Positions 24,919 to 36,100 of a stretch of 55,317 nucleotides of DNA are shown here, piece after piece. Where the stretch lies: assembly GCA_015499985.1 (NCBI GenBank), contig JAAAUF010000174.1, positions 1-55,317 of the forward strand. Reading direction: 5' to 3'. The notes under the pieces are model-generated. The model made no database searches. It saw only the letters and a list, made by a program, of their open reading frames with translations, and was not told the origin of the DNA. Every line of letters starts with the position of its first letter. Within the stretch, counting starts at the first letter, position 1. A program made the translations under genes and the position numbers. The stretch comes from Haplosporangium gracile. Taxonomy: Eukaryota > Mortierellomycota > Mortierellomycetes > Mortierellales > Mortierellaceae.

Positions 24919-26969
24919 TTTGTGTAGTATGGATGATGTTGAGTGGAAGGATGAGGGAAAAGTGAAGAAGAGAGAAGAGAAAAGGAAAAGAAAAAGTGGA
25001 AAAAGATGGAAAAGGCCAAGCAATTTAAAGAAAAGCGACTCAGTTGAAGCAAAAAAAAAAAAAAGGAACTTTATTTTCATTTTTCCTATTTGACAGCTTG
25101 AAGGGAAAGGGAGAGGTCCGGACAAGATCTGACAAAGACAAAAGAAAGAACGGGTGCCCACAAGGTGGAATGTGTTGTCGGTCGAGGAAAGTAGACAATA
25201 GGGTACCATTGATTTGTTGTCTTTACTCCTTTGTGGAAAGTGAATGAAGGGGATTATCCAATGGGTTAGACCACATTTGCACTTGGGACGAGTGAGGTGT
25301 GTCCATGTTCCTATTTCAACATGGATTAGAGTGTTTTCTTTTTGAGGGCGGAATAAAGTGCGAAAAAGAAAATCAAAGTTCATTTGTTCAAATAAGAGAA
25401 AGAGAGAGGCCCTGCCTGGACTCGCCTTCGCACGCTCTCATTCTCACTGGACTCGACTGAGTCAACAAAATGGCCACACTTATTTTCCATATGGGGTCGT
25501 CCCCCGATTTCTCCCATTCGCTCGCCCATTGAAAAAAAAAAAATCGAACTCGGTGATCCAGAGGACTGAGAGGTGCACCGAATAAGATCCAAAGGGGAAC
25601 CAGTACTTGTTGTTGCCAAGAAGAAAAGCGGTCATTCAAAATAGAACCAAAGACACTACAGAACTCGAGAGACACACGTAAAGGACTCTGACTGAATTCT
25701 GACTACATCCTCCATTGACAGAACAGCCAACATATTAAAAACCCTTCGGTACTCTCGGTGGATCTCTTTGTCATTTAACTTGTTTTGTATTCCTTTGGTT
25801 TTGGATCGCATGAATGTGCACTGTGGCGTCGTCGCAGATCAAGAAAAGATACGCTTTCATTCTCACTCTCCTTTCCTTTCCTTTCCATTCTTTCCCTTCC
25901 TTCCTTGGCCCTTTTCTCCCATCCTTCTGATTAGCATGGACTCTCTTTCTCACAATGAGTCAGTTGTTTCCATTCTCTCCCCTTCTTCAAACAAACATCT
26001 ATTCCAAAGGATGAACAAAGGAACAAAAGACAAAAGCAAGAAAGGGCTAAAAATCCAAGATGACATTTGGTTTCAATTCAATTGACAGTTGCGCAAAAAA
26101 AAGGGGGTGTCTTTTCAGTCGTTCATTGGATCCAAAGGTTGAGTTGGTGGCAAGGAAATTTGAAATATTTCATCCAGGACACAGCGCAGCAATCCCTCTT
26201 TATATGTTCATATATGTTCGTTGTAAGGAAAGGGCGGCGTGGTCAGTGAGTCAACAAGCAGTCGACGAGACCATTGACCGTGGGAGTAAAAAGGGGGAAG
26301 GGGGAGAGTGGTGCATTTGACTCTTGGCCTTTTTGTTACGAACCACTTTCTTTTCGCTCTATCCCCTTGCGTTTTTCTTGCACGCCGTCTGTATGTGGTC
26401 TTCGCACGCACACGCGCACACGACACATACAACACACAGACACACAATCATGCTCACGATGTTCTACGCCTAGGCTTTTTTTTTCTTTTTTTTTTTTCTT
26501 TCTTGGTGGACTAGAAAGGGATAAGGAAGATCTCGGAAGAGAGGCCTCTCGCTCTCAGCTTGGCCGCGTTTAGACCTTGTTTCGCCCCACAACCCAGAAA
26601 AATAAAAAAAAACGCGGCCAGCTTTGTCAAACCTAGAAGAGCTTGCTCTCTTTTCTTCCCATTTATAACTATGGTTTTTTTGTTAGGATCATTAGCCAAC
26701 CTTCCTACGGTCGCTTGTCGCTTTCGAGCCCCGTTTCCCACTTTGATCAATTTGATTGACTGAGAGTGGCTTTTTTTTAGGAAGGGGAGCCTAAGGTCAC
26801 GCTAGGAAGAATATCGCATCGCAAGAGTAACTAAAGGAAAGGGGCAACGAGAGAGCAGTTTTTGCCTTTCTCAAAAATCAAAAAGAAAGACTCCTTTCAC
26901 AGACAGACAACGAACACCTACTCAACTTCGCTCCGTTTTTTCTTTTTTTCTTTTTTTTTTTTATTGACC
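24919..26969. other. 2-kb divergent intergenic region
   Basis: This spacer lies between PDX1 (leftward) and the RCC2-like gene (rightward) and should contain both promoters. It shows purine/pyrimidine-biased leaders next to each gene, a CA-rich stretch at about 26400-26450 and several poly-T/poly-A runs. Frames of up to 215 codons near 24736-25383 are PDX1 exon 1 with its leader and do not resemble a second gene. No RNA gene is recognised. Confidence 0.5.
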
Positions 26970-29900
26970 ATGTCCGCACCAACAAGTGGCACGCCCGAAT
27001 GGGGTAAGTCAACCTGATCTGCAAACAAGAGTATACAGACTGACATATTATTTTATTATATTCATTTACAAAACCCATCCAGCCCTCATCATTTGTTCAT
27101 CAAGGGAGGAGAGAAAGCACCCCCAACATATAACCTAATAAAGAATGGGCGCCAGCTGGGAGGACAAGGCTCAGTCATACACAATGCAGCACACAGTCGA
27201 CCAACAAGAGGGTTCCCCTCTATCTAGTCTCGAGCCCGCAGTCCCTAGAGAACGCCGCCAAACCTGCGTCGCGTCGGGTTGCTAAAAATCATTATTATTT
27301 TTTATTACTATGGCCCTGCATACACACTCGTCTCATTTATGCTTCCTCTCCCTCTACTTTGCCTACGTGTCCATACAGCACCTCTTGTTTTACACATATA
27401 ACCACACAAATAACCATTTTTCACATACACTCACACATACACACTCACTCTCGGAGAGACATACGCTTGTTGTCATTGTCGTTCATTCTATCTCTATCTC
27501 ATTCTACCAATACTTGAAGCGTGGATCCGAACGGTTTTTTGTGGCTTCGTCGAAAGAAAGAATGCCACCTCGCTGTTCTAAGGCAATATCATCAACTTGC
27601 AACACTCGGCCATGTTAACATCGACTTTTTTTTTCTCCTGGCCACTTCACCTTAACCTCGTCCCAACTCGTTCCTGACAGTATCAACTGGACAAACTCGA
27701 CAGCCTTTAACATACTCTAACCAAACCAATTACCCTTTTTATTACACCCTTTGTTATAAACTCATAGGAAAGGTTCTCATGGCCGGCGGTACCGGTACGC
27801 ATTAAAAGCAAAGGCAGCTGAAAGATGTTACAAGCCATGCACATAGGTGTTGACACATACCAACGGGACGACTCTAACCTTCACTTTGCTGTCCTTTTCG
27901 TTCTCTCAAATAGACTGGGATATGATCGGTCGCAAGCCAAAGCCTGGCGAGCAGCGCGAGATCTTGCAAGTGGCAATCAACGACCTGGAATATGCTTCTG
28001 TGTGTTGAAATGGCACCCTTTGCGTTTATCTACATTTTCCTTACACTCTTATCTCTACCCCATCCTTGTTCTTTGACCATCAGACCTCACCTCGAGACAT
28101 TCCATGTTATCCGCGAGTTTGCTGACTTGAAGTAAGTATTAAACTCTTTTCACGCGATATGTCTTTAAAAAGAGGCTATTTGCTGGAATGTCTTTACTCA
28201 CCAGTCGTTTTTGCTTTGTTGTGTATTACTTAACATAGGATTATTAAAGCTATTACTGGGCCCAATGCCGCTCACAGTGTGTTTATTACAGGTAAGCTTT
28301 TCTCCCTGGGTCGACAAAGCTATCGTTGATGCTATTGTTGATTTGTGTTACCACTAGTCTCGATTTAACGTCGCTCTTCATATTGCGTGTACCTGAATAG
28401 ATGATGGTGATGCTTGGACCATGGGAAGGTAGCGCCAGGAACAAGTTAGGCTGGCATACTAGCCGTATTGTTCTTTCGTAAGGTTTATTTACGGAGGGAG
28501 GTGACTAATTTGGTCTCTTTAATGTTTCAATAGAAACGAGAAGGGCCAACTTGGACTTGGAGACAACACTCCCCATGTCGGTGGCCCTGTGAAAGTCCCC
28601 GCTATCTACACGAACGCAGGAAAGAAGAGCACCAACGTCAAGTTTGTCACCGGCGCTGTATGCGATCATGTCTTGTCGAGCAGATAATTTTTCCGAGCAA
28701 GGTTTTGTCTATTACACGAATGACAAAGAACACCAGGTCTAATGAGCCTTACCTTTGTCACTCCCTCACCTTACAAATAGGTCGGAAGACACCACACTGT
28801 CTTGATTTCGGATACCGGAGCTGTTTATGCTGCAGGAGATAACAAGATGGGCCAGGTACTACCACGGTTGACGATATGATACTCTGTTGTCATCAACTCA
28901 GGAAGAGACGAAATATTTACATACTCAATTTTGATTTTTCCGCGAATGCATAGCTTGGAAACAGCAACCACAAGGACCACACATCGTTTGTCCATGTCAC
29001 CAGTCTTGGAAAGGAGAAGGCTACCGGTGTTGCTTGCGGTGCAGAGTACACAATGGTCATTTCTGACAAGGGTCAACTCTGGGCCTTTGGATCTCCCGAG
29101 TTCGGTCAGGTAAGGACTTTCAGTGGTTAGAAGCTTATTTTTTTGTAATGAGGTAGCGCATGGCAAGTTTATTAAAACTTGTGCATTTTGGACATGGTCA
29201 TAGCTCGGCAACAAGACGAACGGTCAATACTTGCAGCAGTCCAACCGTCTCGTCCACATCCCACAAGCTAGCCCTGGTAACTACTTTAATACCGCACTTG
29301 TTAAATGTGCTTTGTTCATATATTTATCAAAGTCATAAACTAATCAAGGTCGATCCTTCTGATTTGTTGTACGATTTCATTAGTACTTGTAAGCGGACTT
29401 CAAGGCAAGACCATCGTGGAAGTCGATTGCGGCACAAACCACACTATTGCCAGAGACAGTGACGGCCGCGTTTATTCTTGGGGATTCGGAGGCTATGGAC
29501 GTCTCGGACACGCAAAACAGGAGGATCTCTGGAGCCCTATGCCCATCGATCAATTCTCTGGCACGAACGCGCTCACTCGCGCCACCAAGATTGCTGCCGG
29601 CAGTACTTTCAGCATGGCTCTGGATGGCAAGTCTCTGAACACACTGGTAATGTTATTTTACATACCTTTATCTATCATTATCTGACGTTGTGTTATTTTT
29701 CGAATTTGTAATTTTCTGGAATAGGTCAGCACCAGTTGTGGTTGTGGGGTAAGTGGAAGACCACTGGTGATGGTGGCGGAGGAACCCCCTGGATGTACCC
29801 CCGCACATTGTATGATCTCAACGGATGGGCGTTCAAGACGATCAACGGAGGAGGAGTGACCCTGTTTGCTCTCCCCGTGACAGAGCCATGCACGATCGCC

Positions 29901-30556
29901 TGGGGCCAAGGAGCTCTTCACTGCGAGCTTGGTTTTGGAGAAGGCGAGGCTCGTTCGGCGACTAAGCCCGACAAGGTTCGCCCCATGGAAGGATTGACAA
30001 TGCTTGATGTCTCGTGTGGTCTAGGCCATACGCTCTTACTCTGCAAGCCCGGTCAGGACAAGATCCAGGACCTGCCCAAATGGCCTGTTCTTGATGTGGA
30101 GGAACACTGTATTGAGTGTCTCTCTGCCGAGGACGAGGATGACATGCTTCTGTGTGACAAGTGTGATTCTGGAACGCATTTGCGATGCACGGTTCCTCGA
30201 CTCCAGGAGGTTCCTGATGTTGATTGGTTCTGTCAGAGCTGTACGCGTATCAAGGAGAAGAACAGAACAAAGCAGTTGGATGAAGGCTCAAAACCTGCTG
30301 GCACTGCCGCTCCTGGTGCTGCAGCTAAGGCTCCTGCCAAGCGCAAAGCTCCTGCCGTCAAAGGTTCGTTTTTTTTTTTCATTGGTAATCATTGAGGTTT
30401 TGAACGTGTAGTGAGTTGAACGGAAGAACAAAATACTCATGTAATGAACGCTGTGTTTTTTTTTTTGTTGCTGTTGCTGTTGCTGTTGTTTTGTTTCAAT
30501 TAGGTGGTTCCAAGAAGAGCAAGGCAAATCCTGCTTCAGAGGAGGACTCTGAATAG
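26970..30556 (+). CDS. RCC2-like beta-propeller protein with C-terminal PHD finger
   Basis: Thirteen exons give 546 residues: 26970-27003, 27768-27794, 27914-28001, 28084-28131, 28239-28291, 28401-28428, 28534-28657, 28781-28855, 28954-29109, 29204-29276, 29384-29626, 29725-30363 and 30504-30556. The RCC1 repeats are closest to RCC2/TD-60: GGTDWDMIGRK, NEKGQLGLG, VYAAGDNKMGQ, YSWGFGGYGRLGHAKQ. RCC2 in animals acts on chromosomes, Rac/Arf regulation and mitosis. After the propeller a PHD finger follows at 445-489 with C445, C448, C460, C463, H468, C471, C486 and C489, then a Lys/Ala-rich tail. PHD fingers commonly read histone H3 tails. The intron at 29627-29724 starts with GC. The donor at 28002 and the 764-nt first intron are the weakest joins. 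Function is inferred from domains only. Confidence 0.88.
27004..27767 (+). other. unusually long first intron of the RCC2-like gene
   Basis: At 764 nt this is much longer than most introns of the gene. It starts GTAAGT and ends CATAG, and joins a 34-nt first exon in frame to GKVLMAGGT. It contains an internal open frame of 46 codons at 27145-27285 and a CA-rich stretch near 27310-27460. It may instead hold unannotated alternative first exons. Confidence 0.55.
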
Positions 30557-30750
30557 AGCGGGGTTTTGCTCTGACAAGACCATTCGATAGTCCCTAGGGC
30601 ATCTGCGCTATCATCAATAATGATCGTCTTTTACAATAACAAAGAAATGGATATGCTTGGTTGTTTATTTTTGATGCAATGTGATTTTGTATTATGAGTG
30701 TGCTTTTTGGATATCAAGAACGAAGGGAGTAAAAAAACTAAAAGATTCCT

Positions 30751-32684
30751 TTAGTTGTCGACCATCCTGAAGACCAAAGCACAGCCATCATCAGATCCAG
30801 TAACACAGGTGAGACCATCGTTGGTCATTGCGAAGCTCAACACAGCATCCTGGTGACCCAACCAGATCTTCAAGTTCTGCCCAGTCCTACCGTCCCAGAC
30901 CTGAACCGACCGGTCGGCAGAGCAAGAAGTGATCAGGGGCTGGGTCTTGTGCCATTGGGCCTTGATGATGGGGCCCTTGTGTTCGCAGGTGGTGCGGAGC
31001 TGCATGGTCTGGACGTCCCAAACGTTCAGCCTTCCGTCCAAGGATCCAGTAGCGGCCAAGTTCAAATGGTCTGAGAAGCCGACTGTCTCGACGGCGTCTG
31101 TGTGGTTCTCGAATGATCCTAGAATCTATGTTGGAAGAAAGGAAGTATGAATAGCGAGATGTGATTAGTCGACTGCAAACTGATGTAGACAAACAAACAA
31201 AACAAAAGATACGATCCATACGAACAACAAGGAAATGAATAAAGCCTTCTTCTTACGTTTCCGCTATGGATGTTGACGAGTTTTGCGGTTCCATCCGCAG
31301 ATCCGGTCATGGCAAGTGTCGAATCCTTGTTGATAGCGAGGCAGGTAATAACGTCGCTATGGAAGCGAGCGTCCTCGGAGGTGATACGGTGCACGGCAGA
31401 CGCGGTCTTGGGGTCCCAGACGATCAAAGAGGCATCCTCGGAGACAGTGACGATCTTCTTGCCGTCGGGGGTGAACATACCGCTGGTGACGGGTCCTGAG
31501 TGGCCATTGAAGACGTTCATGAATGCTCCCGAGGGGACGGCCCACATCCACACTGATGAATCTGTTGCTCCTCCCAAGATGATGTTTCCCTTTGGGTGCC
31601 AGTTGATCCACTATAATATAGGGAATGATAATAGAAAGGACAGAAAAAGTGCAGGTGAGTTTCATTTTCTGGTATCATACAGCAAAAGCTAGCCTAGTGT
31701 CAAAAAAAAAAAAGCATATGAAACAAATACTTACGACGACCTCATCGGGACCCTCGAGTTCACAGACAAACTCTCCAGTTTCGCTCTTCCAGACACGGAC
31801 CTTGCCGTCCATGGATCCGCTTGCGACATAGGTTCCGTCAACACTGAAGGCGACCTGGGTGACTGAATCAGAATGTCCTCCAAACTCGTACAGCTGCTCG
31901 CCGTCGTACAATCGCCAGAGATAACTCTTGTCATCTCCTCCGCCACTGACAGCAATGTTCTGGTGGACTGGGTGTAATGCCACATCGTATACTGGCTCTA
32001 TTAATTCATCAAGTTGATGTCCAATGAGCGAGAATGTGTCATTAGAATGTGTTATGCCGTTGGACATCGGATATCGAGAGCAGCAATAATTCCTCTTGTT
32101 TTTGTGTTTTCCGTCCAATGAAATATGCTGATCGCATGAAACAGTAGTACCTTTGTGAGTGAAGAATCCTTGAACAGAGTCGTCCTGGAGCTCGACCATA
32201 TCGTCGTCATCAACAGGGTTTCCCTCCGCGTCGTATTCCTGAGCTTCCTCGCCGTTCTCATCATCATCCTCCTCCATCATATCGCCTAGATGAATATAAT
32301 ACAATAAGAAAAAAAGATCGCGCCTTTGTTAGTTTTCCGCTTAGGAGATCATTGTAATGAAAGACACATGTAACAAAGGGGGAAGATAGCGAAAAGTTGA
32401 TATTCTACTTCCATATAAATTTCCCTATAACTACTTCGTGAGGTGAAAATAGTGTACATACCATCTTCTTCAAGAACCTGCTCCTCGTCAACCTCATCGG
32501 GATCGAGGAACTCTTCGTGATCGCTCTCGTTGTGATGTCTTGCTGGTTCCTATAAAGGAATGAAAAGGCAAAAGTATGTACCATGAGTTTTCGTTTTCAA
32601 CCTTTCGTTTTTCGGTGCATTCCTCGTTCAGTTCCTGTTTGTCGGTTGTTGCGGCAGTGATTCCGAGGGTTCACCTACAGCCAT
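30751..32684 (-). CDS. SQT1: WD40 protein AAMP/Sqt1, ribosomal protein chaperone
   Basis: Exons 32679-32684, 32462-32549, 32151-32285, 31735-31997, 31257-31610 and 30751-31125 give 406 residues. A strongly acidic N-terminus (about 10-75) leads into seven or so WD repeats. These include SGGGDDKSYLWRL, TYVASGSMDGKVRVW, ATDSSVWMW, IVTVSEDASLIVWD, LAMTGSADGTAKLV, NLAATGSLDGRLNVWD, ITSCSADRSVQVWD and a closing CVTGSDDGCALVF. The match is to human AAMP and yeast Sqt1. Sqt1 binds the N-terminus of ribosomal protein uL16 (Rpl10) as it is made and delivers it to 60S subunits, which fits a cytoplasmic role. The first exon codes for only Met-Ala; it was chosen because its GTAGGT donor joins in phase, but a different start is possible. 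The gene is convergent with the RCC2-like gene. Confidence 0.9.
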
Positions 32685-33185
32685 GGTATTATGTGTTGGT
32701 GTGAGTAGGCGTGGTATTTGAGGGGGGAGAGATAGTGAAAGTGAGCTGAAGTAAAAAAAAAAGTGCTCTCGCCTTTTTGTTTTCCAAAGATTTTCAACCG
32801 TCACTTTTTTCTTCTTCTTGGAACGATGAGATGACAAATTATGTCCCACCGCAGTCAACCTTCTTTCCAAGTTGCTGACAAGTGCATAGAGATATTAGAA
32901 ACAATGCTTTTATTTTACAAATGAAAGGCACTTTGAAGCCATTCATTTTTCTTGTCAAATTGATAAGGAAGAAGGTATCAACTTGTGGACAAAAGAGGTG
33001 AGACGAGAATGCGCTGTACAGGTTGGGTATGCAGTTTACAAAAAAACAAACAAATGCTTTTTTTTCATGAAGGAAAGGAAAGAAATACAGGACAGAAACG
33101 AAAAATGCAAGAAAATAAAAAAAAAATGAAAAATGAAATGCCAGAATAAAAAATAAAAAAAGGTCAAGTACACGGCCGGCAATGC
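32685..33185. other. 501-base spacer
   Basis: The stretch lies between the AAMP/Sqt1 start and the stop of the large disordered-protein gene. It is A/T rich with several poly-A and poly-T runs near 33050-33170 that fit a 3' end region on the minus strand. I see no gene in it. Confidence 0.55.
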
Positions 33186-36100
33186 CTAGTAGGCGCGTGC
33201 TTGACGAAAGTCTCCAGAGGGGGACGAGACAGAAACACGGATTACGCCGTCATCCTCGCGACGACCTTGGACGTTGCCGCTCAGTTTGATCACGCTCATC
33301 TTCTTCTTCATGACTCGCTTGGTCCGTGGGTTGCCTCGAGAGGCTCCCGCTGCTACAGCTACTGCGTTCTCGTCAACGTCAAAGGAGATGGCGCTCCTGG
33401 AGGCTGGAATCCTCAGTGGGTCAGCGCGGCTAGTAGGGATTCCGGGCCTGCCACTCCTGCTGGCGCTGACGCCACTGCTGGTGTCGGCTCCTCCTCTGCC
33501 TCCTCCTCGCGTGTGGAGCTCGTCCAGATTGGGCGCTGACTTGACCAAGGCCGCCGTCAGGCTGCTCTTGGGATTCAATGGCTTGGCGTACAGTCCGGGG
33601 GCGACACTCTTGCCGACAATATCGCTGTCGGCCCTGACATGCGCGTTCAGTTCATTGTGACGCTCCTTGAGTGACTGGAGGTCCTTGAACTGGTAACTCT
33701 TGCGCTTCTTGAGTCTGAGATCGTCCGACCCCTTCTGCTGCTCCCGTTCCGCTGCCTTCAGAAGCGTGGCAAAATCCATGGCTTTCAGGTCCACAGGCGT
33801 TATTGGCGGGAATTCCTGGCCTGGATCAAACTCGACAGGCTGGGAGGTCGACAGCAGAGGGCCGGGGCCATTACCTCCCATCAGAGTCTGGGCAGAGTAG
33901 TTAGAGCCGGCAGACAGTGTCGAGGCGGTGCTAAAGTTCTTGAGGTGATGCGGCAAAAGGGTATCGGAGGAGGCTTGCTGTTGATGTTGGCTGGAATACT
34001 GAGAGTACGAGGACGAGTTTCGCTGGTGGTGCAGCGACTCTTGCCTTGCAAAACCTGTTGGTGAAATTAAACCAGGAGATTGAGTTAACATCAACGAAGT
34101 TGGCGAATGTGGCGTTTGTGAAGATGGAGCCAACATTTTAGACGAAAGGAGTCCACTACCTTTTGTCACTGGAAGCGGCTGCTTGGTGTTCAAGGCGAGG
34201 ACAGGTGGTCTTGCCGGTTGCAGGATATTTCTTGGCTTTAAGGCGAAGGTCTCGTCTATTGAAAGGTTGTTGCCGGCGAGCTGACCTGGGGATGGAATAC
34301 CTGCTGAGGAGATGTAGCTGCCGTTCAGGAACTGTCGACTTGGCTTGCGGTGAAGCGTAGGAGACGTGGCGCCTGCTTTCCGGGGAGACCTTGGGCTCTC
34401 ACGACCACTTGGTCGACTACCACTCCCACCACCGCCGCTGCTCCTGTTCAGATCCCTTGTCCGGATGGATAGCGTAGGTAACTCGGGCACAGTGTCGGAC
34501 TCACCTTCCACACTCGAAATTCTCCTTCGCGCCAAAATATCAGGCGAGTTCGCCTCTCGAGCCTTGCCTTTGTCCTTGCCCTCGGGTGTGCTCCGCGATG
34601 CGGGTGTCCTGGGCCGCACAAAAATCTCCTCCATCGAGATATCTGCGTCGCCAGTGTAGCCACTAGCCGCATCGCCATCGGAATCAAATGATCGAAACTC
34701 ATACTCGACATCGGCAGCTGGCAGCAAAGTCTTTGGTTGGCGTTTGAAGTTGAAGAGTCCTGGTGTTGCAGAGTTGTTGACCACAGCATGTGCATGGTGA
34801 AGCTCGGCCAGCTCGAGAGTGAAGCTGGTGAAAGTATGTGTAATGTTGTAGGACGATGCATTGTCGTCATCAATCACGTTAAGACCACTACAAATATTAA
34901 GTGAACCTCTTGGATCCAAAATGCTTGACCGTGCGGCACTACTCCGCCGCCGCCGACGCATAGCCATCTCGAGCGTCTCCCGCCGGGATCCAGGGACTTG
35001 AGACTTGGAGATAGTGGTGGGGAGGAGAGCGGCGTGAGTCGAGGAGGCCAAGGACTTTGATCTCGCAGACTGAAGGCTCTCATGCTGCCCAGATTGAGGA
35101 CCTTGACCGTCAGGATAGACACCGCTGTCGCGATGCGACTGGTTGCTCAGGAACGTAGAGTCGGCTTGAGAGGATGTCGACATCCCTTGTTCAGCCTGGT
35201 GACGACGACCCAGATGTAGTGATCGCATGATGGCTCTACGCCATTGTAATCGTTCCCCTGAGTTGGGTTTCGCCATCTTGTAGGGCTCGTGCCTTATGTT
35301 TTGCTCAATCGAGTCCTGATCCTTGGGCCGCTTCCTACTGCTCCTTTGTGGAATGACGCTGGCGCCTGGGTCGCCGCTAGGAAAGGGCTCAGTAATTTTC
35401 ATCTTGCCTTTGTCGCCGTCAGCAATGTTCTTGGGGTGGAGCAGGAACCGCTTCATGCCTCGCGCCGACTTGTCGGTGGGGTTTAGAGCAGCTGCTGCAG
35501 CAGCAGCGGCGGCAGCGGCCTCCAACTTCTTACGTTTTTTGAGAGGGAGCTCAGCAAATTGTGTATAGTCGTCGTAGTCGCCGGGCATGATGATGTCGAT
35601 AGAATGGTCCGAATCTGCGCCATCATCGTGATCAAGGGGCGCGAGCTCCGGGGACAGCATGACGGTATCCAGGTCTTGGTCCAGTGGCTGAAGAGACGGC
35701 TGCTCGGCAGAGGATGGTCCGCCATTAGCTGAGCGGAGTGATTGGGCGATTTGAGAGTCGGGCCGCGATCTGGGAAACGTCCAAAAGCCCTTGGAATGTC
35801 GGTTCTTAGGGGTGCTTGACTGAAGTGGTTCCGAGTCAATGGTGATGTTAGACCCTTGGCGGTCTTGGGACGTGGTTGACTGGGGACTCACTGGACTGGT
35901 AGGCGAAGTCGTAGAGGACGAGGCTTGCGATCGAGCCTTATCGCGGAGATTGGACGACGACTTAATGGAGGCAAGGGTGTTGGAGACTTGGTTCTTGAAC
36001 TTGGCGCGTAGGGAGGAATGACCGGGCCGATTCTGGTCGAGGCGGACAACGCGACGCTTGTCAGAATCGCCCATATCGGCACCGTGAGCAGGCACCTTTT

